This document shows, one piece after another, positions 39,651 to 50,560 of a stretch of DNA of 64,000 bases (within the stretch, counting starts at the first letter, position 1; each line of letters begins with the position of its first letter). Made by a program: the position numbers and the translations under genes. The stretch comes from Prorocentrum cordatum. Its lineage: Eukaryota; Sar; Dinophyceae; Prorocentrales; Prorocentraceae. The stretch spans positions 62,001 through 126,000 of the forward strand of contig CAUYUJ010015018.1 of the NCBI GenBank assembly GCA_963575745.1, in the 5' to 3' direction. The notes under the pieces were generated by a model, which had not been told where the DNA came from, did not search any database, and worked only from the letters and a program-made list of their open reading frames with translations.

Positions 39651-40124
39651 GTGTCCGGCTGCTTCATGGACGACGCCTCCAAGACTCGGCTGCTCGACAA
39701 TGTCAAGGCCCCGCCAGAGACCCCGCCGGTGTCGAGGCGCAGCGACACCGGCCTGGACCAGGCATGGGCGGCGAGAGGACATGGCCCGAACAAGTCGAAG
39801 CAAGACGTGGCCCTAGCGCGTTCGCCACGACAGCCGGCGCGCAAGACCATCCAGGGGGCCCTTGGCAGCGGGCGCAGAAGCGGCTTCGAACGGAACGCGC
39901 TTCGGGCCCTGGCTCGACGGAGCGAACAGCGGCGCGAACGAGCTCCAGGCCAGAGCGAGAGGAGACATCAGCAGGGGATGGATGACGGCGCCGCTTCGCG
40001 TCGAAAGGCCGGCGTTCATCTCGCCGGTCAGCGGCGCGGCTTCGCCGGGCACAGCAGCGCTCTGCAGCTGCGCGGGCCCTTCGCTCGCGAGCCACGCTCC
40101 ACGATGGGGGGCGCGGCATCCTAG
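39651..40124 (+). CDS. possible downstream exon, unassigned
   Basis: A 157-codon forward frame. The first about 50 residues are plausible protein (MSGCFMDDASKTRLLDNVKA); the rest becomes Arg/Gly/Ala-rich. It could be an exon of the preceding frame or a chance frame in GC-rich DNA. Confidence 0.28.
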   Translation: MSGCFMDDASKTRLLDNVKAPPETPPVSRRSDTGLDQAWAARGHGPNKSKQDVALARSPRQPARKTIQGALGSGRRSGFERNALRALARRSEQRRERAPGQSERRHQQGMDDGAASRRKAGVHLAGQRRGFAGHSSALQLRGPFAREPRSTMGGAAS

Positions 40125-40960
40125 AGCGGGGCCCACGTCGAGGCGTTCACTGAGCGAGAGGCGCGCAGGCGCTGGAGCCCAGCCCCCTTTGCGATCGAGG
40201 CTACAGTACAGAGGTTGCGCTCCTGGCAGGCCGTTGCGCGGGCACCTCGCAGCGGCGCCCATTTGGTTTGTTGTCATGGCGATAAGCTGCGGGGGGCAAC
40301 ATGCGAATATCGCTGCCCGCCGACGATGCTGAATGACGATGCGGTCGCCCACCCCTGAGCACGACTGCTGCGACGAGACTCGGAGGCCACGCGCAGCTGC
40401 CCCGAGGCGGAGTCTGTCGTCGAGGCGTGGAGGAGTGGAGCGATGATAGACCTTTTGCGGGACGAGGAGGTCAACTGCCCGTTCGCCCACTTCGATCCGC
40501 GGTGCCTGCGCAGTGCTTTTTCGGCGGCGCAGCAGGCCTCGCCACAATGCCCGGCAGAGACGGCGCCAGCCCCCCAGCGCGAAGGATCGGAACGGGGAAA
40601 AACAAATGCCGACGCACTTACTTGCATTATTCGCTCGGAAACCCATGGGCCGGTCTGCGGGCGCAGGTTTCGCGCGCGCGGCACTGGTCGCGCGCGCGCG
40701 TCAGCCGCGGCAGCCAGGGCGCGGGGGGCAAAGCGCGCTCAGCATTCGCACGCCGAGCAACGCACGCACCAATTGCAACGCGGCGTTCTGGGGCAGGGGG
40801 GGCGCATCATGCACAGCACGGCGTGTCCGGACACGTCCAAGCAGATCACGTCTTACGAGTGCACGCAATGTCACGACATGTCCCGCACGCGCGGCCTTCC
40901 GACGCCGTCAGCGCTCGCGCCTGCCGCCGACGCAGGAGGGCAGATCCAAAACAGTGGTGA
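40125..40960. other. GC-rich stretch, no supported gene
   Basis: Long frames on both strands without recognisable content. A forward frame starting MIDLLRDEEVNCPFAHFDPR at 40443 begins plausibly but soon becomes Ala/Arg-rich and finally runs into the GT/GC microsatellite. Confidence 0.4.
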
Positions 40961-41013
40961 CTCGGAGACCAGCGCCACCCGCACCCAGACCAAGCCACCG
41001 CCCCGCTCCTGGC

Positions 41014-41310
41014 GCTCGCCAGTCTTTGTGCATCGCGAACCAGTTGTGGATGGAGGTCGAGAAGAGGCGGCAGGCGGCATCCAGCGCGCGCAGGGACACA
41101 AGCCTCCTCAGCAGCGTCGGCGACTGGCGGGAGCGGCTCTGACAGGGCCCAGGTGCAGGTGGGCTCCGGCCCCCGGTCCGCCCTTGGGCGCGCTTGCTCG
41201 GAGTGCACGCGCGAGGCCTCGCAGAGTGCCCACCACAGGGCCTTGTTTGACGCGGCGCCCGAGCTTCTTTATACCGAAATGCGGTTTGGCCCGGCGGTTG
41301 ACAGGCACGC
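41014..41310 (+). pseudogene. exon-like pieces left of a GT microsatellite
   Basis: A frame ending at TGA 41140-41142 contains SLCIANQLWMEVEKRRQAAS and DTSLLSSVGDWRERL. The frame of 41153 then reads ECTREASQSAHHRALFDAAP and ELLYTEMRFGPAVDRH. Both have protein-like content, and the second is in phase with the piece at 41645-41902 on the far side of the microsatellite, so a GT-rich intron is plausible. No family was recognised. Confidence 0.35.
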
Positions 41311-41317
41311 TTGCTCG

Positions 41318-41443
41318 CGCGCGTACGTGCGCGCGTGTTTGCGCGCGCGCGCGTGCGCGCTTGCGTGCGTGCGTCTGTGAGACAGAGAGAGAGAGAGTAT
41401 GTGTGTGTGCGTGCGTTTGTGTGTGTGCGTGTGTGTCTGCGGG

Positions 41444-41479
<36 letters not shown>

Positions 41480-41518
41480 TCTGCGTGCGTGTGCGCGCGT
41501 GGATGCGTGTGTGCGTGC

Positions 41519-41551
<33 letters not shown>

Positions 41552-41640
41552 CGGTGTGTGTGTGTGTGCGTGTCTGTGCGTGTGTGCATGCGCGCATCTG
41601 CGCGCGTGTGCGTGTGTGTGCGTGTGTCTGTGTGCGGCAC
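41318..41640. repeat. GT/GC/GTGC microsatellite
   Basis: GCGC and GTGC words, a short GA run (41382-41396), then GTGC repeats (about 41441-41480), a pure GT run (41520-41548) and further GTGC/GTGT. Confidence 0.95.
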
Positions 41641-41644
41641 GTGG

Positions 41645-41902
41645 CCCGCGCTCAGACGGCGAAGGTTCGTCGAGCCCCTGCTCGGCGCCGCGCACCCCAC
41701 CCGCCTTGCGCCCATGGTCGCCAGCATCCCCGGCGTCACCCCACGGCTGGTTCCCGAGGTGGGCTCCGAGGACGAAGATGACGAGCTGGCGATGACAGAC
41801 GCCGCTCCGCCCGCCCCCGACACTGCCACTGCCACCCCCGAGCGCGCGGGTCCGCTGGAGAACACATCGCAGCTGCATCCGCGCGGCCTGTCTCGCAGAT
41901 AA
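41645..41902 (+). pseudogene. exon-like piece right of the GT microsatellite
   Basis: The frame reads RRFVEPLLGAAHPTRLAPMV, ASIPGVTPRLVPEVGSEDED and DELAMTDAAPPAPDTATATP, ending at TAA 41900-41902. Balanced content and a natural stop suggest a terminal exon. An acceptor-like AG precedes it near 41655. Confidence 0.35.
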
Positions 41903-41979
41903 AATGGCCAGGATCGAAGCAGGACGGGCGCCCCTCGAGTCCTCATGCTCTCTCATCGTTCATCGTCGGCAGACAGTGG

Positions 41980-42180
41980 GGGGGGGCACATGGCAACGAG
42001 AAGCTCGCCTCCTAAGATATCACTGAAAATGGTCGCACATGTCTCGCTTGTTCTTCGCGATGCAGAGGTCGGGCCAGAGCGGCAAGCCCGGGGGGGGCAC
42101 GTGGGGGCGAAAAGTTTGCCTCCTTACACATCGCAGATCACGGTCGCACTTTGCTCGCATCCTCTTCGCAGCTTCTACCG
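41980..42180. repeat. imperfect two-copy duplication, about 110 bp
   Basis: GGGGGCACATGGCAACGAGA, the GCCTCCTAAGATATCACTGA block and GCTTGTTCTTCGC (41980-42060) correspond to GGGGCACGTGGGGGCGAAAA, the GCCTCCTTACACATCGCAGA block and GCTCGCATCCTCTTCGC (42095-42172). Confidence 0.6.
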
Positions 42181-42564
42181 TTTCAGATCGGAACCTGCAC
42201 GGATCTCCCGAGTATGCTTCCGCCACCCGAGGCCGCGACAAAGACTTACAAAGACATCGGCAAGTCGGGAAAACGACGCCCTTCCCTGCCAAGTCAGACG
42301 CTGGTCGTTCAGTGCATCTTTTTGTGGCTGCACATGGTTGCCCAGTGCATCCCTCTGCTGCTGCACGCGCTTGTCCACAGCACCGCTGGCAGAGGCATGT
42401 GCAAGAGACTTGGCGTGGGCAGGGTGAGGCACCTCGAGTAGAAATTCCCGTGGTTGCAAGAATGATTGCGACTTCAAGCGCTTCAGCTGCTGACGGAGCA
42501 CACGGATGAGATGACAGCGGACATCTTGGCAGAGTACAGTGAGTGGTCGATGATCTCCAAGCAC
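42175..42564 (-). pseudogene. minus-strand coding-like frame, unassigned
   Basis: 129 codons on the minus strand with a helical, Gln/Leu-rich middle (VLRQQLKRLKSQSFLQPREF; DKRVQQQRDALGNHVQPQKD) suggestive of a short coiled coil. The repeated QRDAL/QKDAL pattern fits. No domain was recognised. Confidence 0.33.
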
Positions 42565-42951
42565 TAGAGCACCCTCAACCTGATATCCCAGAGCCTGAGC
42601 GCAGTTGCATTGTTGCGATCTACGACACCGACTGCTAGGGCACCGAGCGCGCAGGCCTAGAACGACACGAGTGGTGTGCCCCGCACTGGCTTACTACGGT
42701 AACGAGGAGTCCATGTAGCTGTTGAAGGTCGCAGCGGCGGTCCTCTCAGCCAGTATGTCTCTGCCGGGGTGTTTCTGCGGATGCCACGGGAAGGAGTTAT
42801 TTGATAAGTGCTCGGACCAGGAGGTGGCAAGACCCGTTCCGAAGGACGCGCTTGAGGCAACGGTAGGAGGTGAAGTACCAGTGCACGGCAGACTGATGTG
42901 CACGACTCCGGCACAAGGGCGACGCGCGAGTTAATGATGACGCTTCGCGTG

Positions 42952-43222
42952 GTGGACATGCAAGCTATCCACCGAGCCGACTGCCTAAGAGCGATTGGGT
43001 CAAGCTCGACTTGGTGTCCAGGCTGATCGATTTGGGGGAGATCCTCCGCGAGAAGCAGACCAAGGACATAGAGAAGCTACGTGTGGAAGCCACGACGCGC
43101 GGGCCGATGCCAGCAATGAGCTTGAGCGACCTGGGGAGATAGGAGGCCGCGCGGAAGTATATCAAAGCGGCAGAGAAAGGAGGGCCGACACCGACCATGA
43201 CGGGTCCTACTTGATCCACGAT
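42952..43222 (+). pseudogene. coding-like frame with one TAG, unassigned
   Basis: The frame reads SDWVKLDLVSRLIDLGEILR and EKQTKDIEKLRVEATTRG, then TAG at 43139-43141, then EAARKYIKAAEKGGPTPTM and a TGA near 43213. The peptide is charged and helical with no chance-like bias. No family was recognised. The internal stop suggests decay or an unspliced intron. Confidence 0.4.
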
Positions 43223-43829
43223 GGGGGCATGATTGGTGGTCACAGGAAGCAGCACAGCAGGTAGGGCAGCCGAGACAGACACGGTTCGGTGTCGAGGACA
43301 CCGGCGGCCTCGTGTACCTTGACGGCGCCGACGACATCGGTCACTTCGTGTACCCGAGGGACGTGTTTTGATTGCGGTTCGACCCGCATGAAGTGGCTCT
43401 GAAGGAGCGAGCGCGGCGGCCGCGCAAGGCTTGTCCGACCAGTTCTGCGCCCAAGGAAAGGTGTTAAGTATGCGTTGCACTTAGAGGTATGATTATATGA
43501 GGGGGGGCCCTGAATCCTGTAGCCATTTTGTTCAGCTCGCGAAAAAGCCCTGCTCCTTCCCCCCCGCTGACACGGGGGGAGGGGGACTCGAGCACTTGGA
43601 CAAGGCCGTTCCCGTGTCCCGACTGGAGGCCACGCTCTCAGGCTTCCGAGGGGTCCACAGTTGAACATCCGTCCCCCGACGTAGTTCTAACAAGGACACA
43701 CCGCATGGGCAGAGAATGACTGTTTCCCGCCAGAAGATAAAGAAGAAGCAGGCGAAAATGTCGATGGCATAAGTTCGCGTTCGCCTTCCAGCTTCTTTTG
43801 TGGCGCTGTCTTAGATTGGATGCTCCTCC
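43223..43829. other. spacer, no supported gene
   Basis: Mixed sequence. GTAGCCATTTTG at 43519-43530 matches 12 consecutive bases of the dinoflagellate spliced leader; the flanks match only partly. Confidence 0.4.
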
Positions 43830-44025
43830 TACTTGTCCTCCTCCCCCTCCTCTTCATTATCCTCCTCGTCCTCCTCCTATTCCTTTTCCTCAGAATCATC
43901 AGCATCAGCAGCATCATCATCATCCTGATCCTCATCATCAGCATCAGCATCAGCATCAGCAGCATCATCAGCAGCATCAGCAGCATCATCAGCAGCATCA
44001 TCATCAGCATCATCACCTCCGCGTG
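43830..44025. repeat. TCC then ATC/AGC microsatellite
   Basis: Pyrimidine-rich TCC to about 43885, then CATCAG/CATCAT triplets from 43896 to 44020. The same TCC-to-ATC junction occurs at 6065. Confidence 0.9.
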
Positions 44026-44590
44026 TACTTGGATACCAAGTCGTGCGTGTGGTCCTAGACCCACCATTTTCTGGCACCGAGAGAAAATTGTTTCAGATAT
44101 GTGCGAGCAGATCTCATGTCAAGGCCCCCAGTGTTCGGGCTATAGGCGACTGCGGAGCGACAGTAGGCAGATCTGCACTGGCGGTCAAGGTGGGAGAAGG
44201 GCTCGCCGAGTCGCCATTCACAGGGGAGGTAGCTTAGCTGCTGCTACTTCGACGACGGACCCAGCTAAGCGACGTTGTGATGCACCCAGCTTGCACGCAT
44301 GTTGCATTATAACGCTCTTCCGCTGCTCTCTTCTGGCATCCGAATGAAACCCATATTTGGTGGACACATGTCTGCCAGCTTCAACCATCAGCACACTTTG
44401 GTCATGCCTCTTGCGCGAGTCACTCCCGCGTTTTCTGGTCAAAGCAGGGGCAATGTCATTGCAACCGGCCATACCGATGATATCGATTATGCGTTTGTAT
44501 TGCGCACAACTACAGCACACATCAGCATTGTCTGAGCGCTAATGCCTTGCAATGCTAAATTGCAGTGTTCCATGAATGCTACATTATATG
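44026..44590. other. spacer, weak ORF only
   Basis: A 78-codon forward frame (44299-44535; NALPLLSSGIRMKPIFGGHM, GNVIATGHTDDIDYAFVLRT) is open, but nothing supports it as a gene. Confidence 0.35.
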
Positions 44591-44594
44591 TCAA

Positions 44595-44690
44595 GGGTTG
44601 CACCGCTCACATACATACACATGTGTATGTATACAGGCATGCATACACATGTGTACAAGTATATGTAGATCTACATGCATGTAATGCTTC
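44595..44690. repeat. short CATA/CATG tract
   Basis: ACATACATACACATGTGTAT and related words. Confidence 0.8.
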
Positions 44691-45310
44691 AGCTTACGTG
44701 CCAGATGGTCATGTTCTATACCGTGTATCATGACGAGTATTGCATATACCGCATGAGTGACCTGTGATGTGTATTGCGGCGAGCCCGAAGTTGCTCCTTG
44801 TGTACGAGATAAGGCCACGTCGGATACATCGGAACTCGTGGGCCAAACTGGATCAAAGCATGAGGCTCATGAGAGCCAGACACAGCCTATGCATCTTCGT
44901 TCTGGATATGCTGGTCCGCTTGGCAGGCGGAACTGGTCAATTTGTCCCAAGGATACGTTTAGCACACTGCCGAATCAAACACTCTTCCGGCGAGTGACCG
45001 TCGCCCCTGTCGCCGAAAAGCGGGGGGCCTGCCGGGGGATGTCTTTAAAGATTGGCAGTCGGCGGTAAACCGTCAATTTGGCTCCCGTCCGGAACTTCGT
45101 AGAGCTCTTTCGACGCCACCATAATGACTTCATAATGCCGCATGATGATGAAACATGTTCTCACTCTCACCATGATTTTGGTGTCGGGGATGTCTCAAAA
45201 ACCATACCTGCGAAGATTGGGGCCTCGTGAGCTCGTCCTGGGGCATCGTTGGTCTTCTTGGCGACATCCCGACTGGCCGCCGTGGGGCATTTATGGGGCT
45301 CTCTTTTGTC
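44691..45310. other. spacer, weak ORF only
   Basis: A 103-codon forward frame at 44757-45068 (ATSDTSELVGQTGSKHEAHE) has ordinary composition but no recognisable domain. Confidence 0.35.
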
Positions 45311-45315
45311 GGGCT

Positions 45316-45489
45316 GGACGAAAGGGTAGGACAGGAGAAGGGGGGGGGGCGAAATCTGCTGCATGCCTGCTTTCCGCCCCGCCGCCGGGCCTATTCCTCG
45401 ATACATGGGCGCCTCCTGGCGCCAAGAGGCGCCAGGAGAACCAGCTACATGAGCTGATTCTCTACCCTTTACTATCCTACCCTTTTGTC
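45316..45489. repeat. inverted repeat with internal hairpin
   Basis: GGACGAAAGGGTAGGA near 45316 pairs with TCCTACCCTTTTGTCC near 45474. Within the loop, 45413-45423 is the exact reverse complement of 45428-45438 with loop AAGA. Confidence 0.75.
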
Positions 45490-46352
45490 CCCGCCGATGT
45501 TGGACAGAGTTGCGGGCACCTCGGGGCCCTCTGCTTGCCCTGGTGGTGCACTTCTGGGCCGCCCTGCGCCTGCCCGGCCGGGCTTCTTGGCAGGACTTGG
45601 ACCGCACTCGGGCCATCTTGAGGTCTTCGTGTGGTGATGTGGGGCGTCCTTTTGGGTTCTCCGAGGCCCGCTTGGAGAGTGTTTTCGAGTGTCCAGCGAT
45701 AACCTCGAAGAGCCTTCAGTTTTGATACCCCCCACATGGGTTACCCCCTCCCCCTCCCCCCCTTCCTTGGATAAACTGACCTTGTCGGTTGCACAGGTCC
45801 GAAGGGGCGGGGCAGTACTGATTCGCGCGGGTGCACGTTGGGTTGCCCAAAGTTTGCCAAAGCGAAGGAAACAGTTATCGGCCGGCCCCCGCCCCCCTCC
45901 CCCCGCCGGATAAATTGGGTTAATCGTCGTTGAAAATATAAAAAAAAAATATAATTGAGAACCATTTGGATCAGAGAAGTTTGGAGGCCAAGCAATATCC
46001 AAAATCTCCAAAAATGATGCCAGCGCGTTGGCCATAAGCAGCTCATTATTGGAGCAACTTGTGCGAAGCCATGGGCATGCAGTGAAGCCAAGCTGACACA
46101 GGAAGCCAAGCCATAGGAGTCCATGGGAAGCCATCGGAGGACATAGTGCACGGGGACCGGGAGGGCCACTCACTCCATCTGCGCATGTACTGTGTTTTCG
46201 AACCGTTGTTCGGTTTCCAAGCCTTCGGAAGGACCCCCTGGGAGAGCGCTCTCCTAAGCAGTGGCGGAAACTTGCTCGGCGTGTTGGTTCCGCTTGTGCT
46301 GGAAAAGCCGGCCTTGAGTCAGCATTTGGGATGTTCATGCTTGCGTTAGTCC
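45490..46352. other. spacer, no supported gene
   Basis: Scattered family-D-like words at 45520-45600, pyrimidine-rich sequence near 45750, and AT-richer sequence at 45910-46000. Nothing recognisable. Confidence 0.45.
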
Positions 46353-46667
46353 ATGTCGCGTCGCGCTTCGACGGCAAAAAAGTCCTCCGGAAGGAACCCT
46401 CAGGTGCCTGCAGGAATTTGCCAAGAGCCCACGGAGAGCGGAGCGATCACTCCGCCAGAGTTGTTTCTTTCACGGGGCGTGCGATTCGGGCAGTACCCTC
46501 GGGAACCTTCGGGGGTGCGCCGGAGGTCGACGGAGAGCGGGAGGGCCACTCCACCTGAGCGACGCAGAAAAACAGGGTCGTCTTCGCCGACGGTCACCAT
46601 GGCGTCTCGCGTAAGACCCGTTTTTGATCGTAGCCCATTTGCGCGAGTTTGCACAGTATGCGAATAG
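46353..46667 (+). CDS. small Ser/Arg/Pro-rich ORF, hypothetical
   Basis: 104 codons from ATG 46353 to TAG 46665-46667. It contains a repeated motif (EPTESGAITPPE and RRSTESGRATPPE) and ends SPTVTMASRVRPVFDRSPFA. Mixed codon use and the internal repeat make it more protein-like than its neighbours, but it is short and unrecognised. Confidence 0.33.
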   Translation: MSRRASTAKKSSGRNPQVPAGICQEPTESGAITPPELFLSRGVRFGQYPREPSGVRRRSTESGRATPPERRRKTGSSSPTVTMASRVRPVFDRSPFARVCTVCE

Positions 46668-47430
46668 CCGTGCGGACTATAATTTGTCGGTGGGAACCCT
46701 TAGGGAGGACACATCACACCACTCCTTATCGCCTGCGCGTGGCGACGAGAACGATAAGGGTAAAGGACGGTAAAGAGCGAAGATGGTGAGAGCGAAGTTG
46801 AGGATGAGAGAGAGGACAGGGAAGGGTGAAGGCAGTGAGCATGAAGGCAGAAATGCAACGATTCTGGTTGGAGTGATGAAAGTGAGATTGCATTACCTGC
46901 GGACGGATGAGGATGAGAGCGAAGATACGGAATGGTGCGGACACAGACGAGAGTTATGAAGACGATTAAGGTGACGGTGAGGGGGATGTGGACTAGGAGG
47001 GTGGTGATAACGTGGACGAACAGGGTGTGTGCGAGTGGTCTTGCCCGTGCGGGAGCCATACACAAAGTAAAGAGCCCCAGTTTGGATGCAAGGGGCAAGC
47101 AGCCCCAGGATGGGGTCGGACCTCGAGGGGATGCAGGCCGTGAAAGAGCCCGATGTCACGGGACAGACGAATGGTGCAGACACCTGATATCAGAGGTCGC
47201 AGGATTGCAGGACAGGTGAGTGAGCACTCTGATTGGCAAACACGAGGCGGAGAATGAGGAGGGCGGGGCCGGGCCGCACAGTAGGTGGTGGTGGCAAAAT
47301 TTGCGGCAGCCTTACATCTGTTTTCCCAGAATAGGAAGAAGAGGAGGAGGAGAACGCGCGTGTCCACGGTTCAAGTAGTCCAGTTACCTGTTCACGAGTG
47401 TCTTGGTCGGCAAGTTTCTTGTTGGCGGCC
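46668..47430. other. spacer, no supported gene
   Basis: Repetitive GGTGA/GATGAG/AGCGAAG words at 46780-47030 give long frames on the opposite strand. No motif was found. Confidence 0.45.
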
Positions 47431-47545
47431 TCTCTCTCTCTCTCTCTCGCTGTCTTTGCTTTTCTCTCTCTCTATCTCTATCTCTATATATATATATAGA
47501 CAGATCAATAGATGATGATAATAATACTAATACTAATAATAATAA
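47431..47545. repeat. TC, TATA and AATA microsatellites
   Basis: TC repeats (47431-47490), a short TATA run (47486-47500), then AATACTAATA triplets to 47545. Confidence 0.9.
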
Positions 47546-48119
47546 CATATGTCCCTCTCTCTTGCTTCTCTCGTTCAAAACTTGTGCAATCTCTCTTACC
47601 CGCATTCCTGCCTCCCACTCTGAGTCCAGCACGCAGCCCCCGCCCCCCCCCAAAAAAAAAAATGTAGCACGATCCCAGGTGGCTCCACATGTCCTCCAAA
47701 TAGGCTTGTCTATAGGAGTTCCAGCTCCATGCATAGAGAACTGGTCCACTGGTTCCCCCCACCTCTGCCCCAAGCTATTGCAATGGACTCTTTGCTATTG
47801 CAATGGAAATCCCTGCGATCGCGATGGCTTCCTCTGCTACTGCGATGACTTCACCTGCTATTGCAATGGTTTCCCGTCCCACCGGCTATTCCAATAGCGT
47901 CCCAGCAATCGACCAACAATCATCAAATTCAGAAGTCGAATACGAGTGAAGCAAAGAAGTTTCGATGAGTAGAGAAGAATGTAGCACAGTAGAACAGAGT
48001 CCAGCCAAGGCTTCGACATGAGGACCGGTTTGGGTTCGTGGTTGTTCCTCCAGCCTTCTTCGTGCACCCAGGCTCTTTTGGTGACCAAAAGGGGGCTTCA
48101 TTCCTGAATCGTTCCCTGT
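47546..48119. other. spacer with GCTATTGCAATGG words
   Basis: GCTATTGCAATG recurs at 47772, 47792 and 47857, with related GCGATSGC words between. An A run lies at 47652-47663. No gene was seen. Confidence 0.5.
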
Positions 48120-48755
48120 GGCAGCCGCCCGACTGGAGGAGAGCAGGACAGAGCAGTGGAGTAGAATATAACAGGAGTAGGGAAGAGCAGAGTAGAGCAG
48201 CGGAGAAGAGAGTAGAGGAGAGTAGAAATAGAGGAGAGTAGGAATGGAGTAGAGTAGAGCAGAGTGGATCAGAGTAGAGGAGAGCAGAGGAGAGTAGAAG
48301 TAGAGTAGAGTAGCAGTGTGAGCGTAATAAATGTAGAGCAGAAAAGAGCAGAGCAGAACAGAGTAGAGTAGAGTAGAGTAAAGAGTAGCGAGTAGAGGAG
48401 AGGATAGTAGAGTAGGGTAGATGGTAGAGTAGAATCGGGTCGGACGGAGTAGCGCAGAGCAGAATATGATACAGCAAAGGGTATGAGTGTGGTGTAGATT
48501 AGCGTAAGAGTAGGGTAGAGTAGGACTAGACTAGAGCAGAGCAGAGCAGATCAGAGTAGAGTAGGGTATGAGAGGATCGGGTAGAATAGGTTAGAATAGA
48601 GCAGATTCTAGTAGGGCCCATGGTCGAGTATAGTTGGGTATAAACAATAGAGCAGAGTAGAGTGGAGAAGAGTCCACCCAAGTCTACTCTAGTATACTCC
48701 AGTCCAGTCTATTTCAGCCCACTCCAGCCCATCTCAGTCCACTTCAGTTCAGTCT
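48120..48755. repeat. AGAGT/AGAGC pentamer-like repeat, inverted at the right
   Basis: Degenerate units of GAGTA and GAGCA fill 48135-48672. From 48673 to 48755 the complementary type (CTCCAGTCCA, CTCAGTCCAC) takes over, so the right end is inverted relative to the rest. Confidence 0.85.
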
Positions 48756-49514
48756 CCTGATCTGTTTGGAGTCTGCGCTGCCTGGTATTCATGGCCCTGG
48801 ATTTCCCACCTCCATCCCATCACAGGCTTGGGTCTTGAAAGCCCTTCCTTATCTTACCTTGTCCGTATTTTCCCATGCCCAATCGCGCAATGGCCGCCTC
48901 AAGCTCCCTTGGATGTGGTCGCTTCAGCTGGCAGTCACGAATAGGACTGGCATCACCATAGGGAGCCGCGTGCTGCTTAGCACTCCGCGGAGCTCCACGA
49001 ATTCGGGCGTAGGTGGAGGCACCGCCTCGGCGCCAGTCGTTCTGCATTCCTTTCGTGTGCACTCATATCCCCACACATTCTTCCACTCATCGGAATCGCC
49101 CTTCCGATCTGTCGCCCGAAAACTGGATCCGCAGGAATCGCACACCTCCCTAGGAGCATTCGACTCCAACCAGCATGCGACACGCCTCACCGGGCACATT
49201 GTCGGTGTGCAGGGTGCTAATGCGGTAGTGGCGTTGAGGACGTATCCGTAATCTTGTGTCGCATTGGAAGCAATTCTTGACGGTTCGCGCATCCCCACCA
49301 GTGTTAGTTCGCGCGCTTAGGTAATTAGGTTTTGTAGCCCGGGCTGACTTCGGACGCCGCCTGCGCTTCCGCTTGCGGCCGCGACGGAAAAGTATCCCCA
49401 CCAGCCCATCCCACAACAGACACCAGGCGAGTTGCCCGAATCAGGGATGTGCAGCAGCCTGCAGTCCGGCGGGCGACGACAGGTAGCCTCTCAACCAGGA
49501 CAGCGCGGGGTCCA
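48756..49514. other. spacer, no supported gene
   Basis: A 161-codon forward frame (48766-49251) and an overlapping reverse one exist without recognisable content. Confidence 0.4.
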
Positions 49515-50175
49515 TCGAGGAACCCTCGTGGGGCCATCGTGGGGCTCTCTTGGGGCCATCTCAGAGCCCTCTTGGAGGCCGCTTGGACGCTCCCGGGGGC
49601 TGGTCGACTGACATCTAGCAAAATAATAATATGAAAACGAAAAACACATGGGTACTCTTGGGGATCGCCTGGGGCTCCCTGGGGGCGCCCTGGGGGCTCT
49701 CGCGCGGCCCTCCTAGGAGGCCTTGGGAGCCCCTGATCCTGGTGTGGCGGTGGGCCCTGCCGGCGCTGGCGGGCCGCGTGGCCAGCATGCACTTTCGCGG
49801 GGCTCTCGTGCCCCCGCGCGACGCCTCGCCGTTGCCACCTGCGCGGCGGCGGCCCTGGCTTTCTCTGTCACACAGCAGGCACGACACGGGCCTCGTGCTA
49901 CTGAGCATCGTGTGTGGAAGCTTTGGGTGGCCTCTTGAGGCCAGCTTGGAAACCATCGGTCGGCGGCGAGCGAGGGGGGGAAGTGAGAAGGAGAGGGCCT
50001 TCTCAGAAGGCTGGACTCAAGTGCTGCCCCCCCTCCCCTTTTGGGCCCGAGAAATGTGCCTCTTCGGGCCCTCTTGGGGCGCTCTTGGGGCGCTCTGGGC
50101 GCCATCGTAGGGCCATCCTGGGCCCCTCCGGAGGGGCCTCTCGGGCCAGCTTGGAGCCATCCTGAGGCCTCAAGA
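49515..50175 (-). repeat. GGCC-rich repeat family D, reversed, interrupted
   Basis: CTCTTGGGGCCATC-type units at 49520-49600, 49660-49735 and 50060-50175, separated by unrelated sequence. It ends with the CCGTCGGAAGCGAAAAGGCG spacer remnant at 50178-50197. GGGCCTTCTCAGAAGGC near 49997 echoes the foldback motif of 3.1-3.7 kb. Confidence 0.75.
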
Positions 50176-50227
50176 GCCCGTCGGAAGCGAAAAGGCGAGA
50201 CAGCAAAACAAGTTGAAACACACATGG

Positions 50228-50375
50228 GGCGTTCCAGAAAGGGCCTTGCCTTCGAGGATAGAAGGAATTGTCGTCTCTTCCGCGGCGGAAGGCCAGCGGG
50301 AGGTGGCGGAAGTAAAATATGCACCCCCAAGAGATGAAAACGTTTTTGGGCTCAGCGTTTCCGAAACCTGCCATG
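50228..50375 (+). repeat. dispersed repeat family A, copy 4
   Basis: GGCGTTCCAGAAAGGGCC, TTGCCTTCGAGGATAGAAGG, CTCTTCCGCGGCGGAAGG, GGCGGAAGTAAAATATGC and CCCCAAGAGATGAAAACG blocks in order. Confidence 0.85.
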
Positions 50376-50560
50376 TAATGGTTTTGGATGATGTTGACCT
50401 CCTGGAGGCCTCCTTGGGAGGCTCGGAGGGCACTCGGGGCCTGCCTGGGGCGATCCTGAGGGCTCGAGGAGTCATATGATGGAGGCTATCCTGAACATGA
50501 TCGGGATCTCTTGAGCGACCTTGGAGGCCAGCGTGGGCTCTTTGGGGTCTCTTGCAGCCA
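50376..50560 (-). repeat. GGCC-rich repeat family D, reversed, short
   Basis: GGAGGCCTCCTTGGGAGG, GGGGCGATCCTGAGG and related units. Confidence 0.6.
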
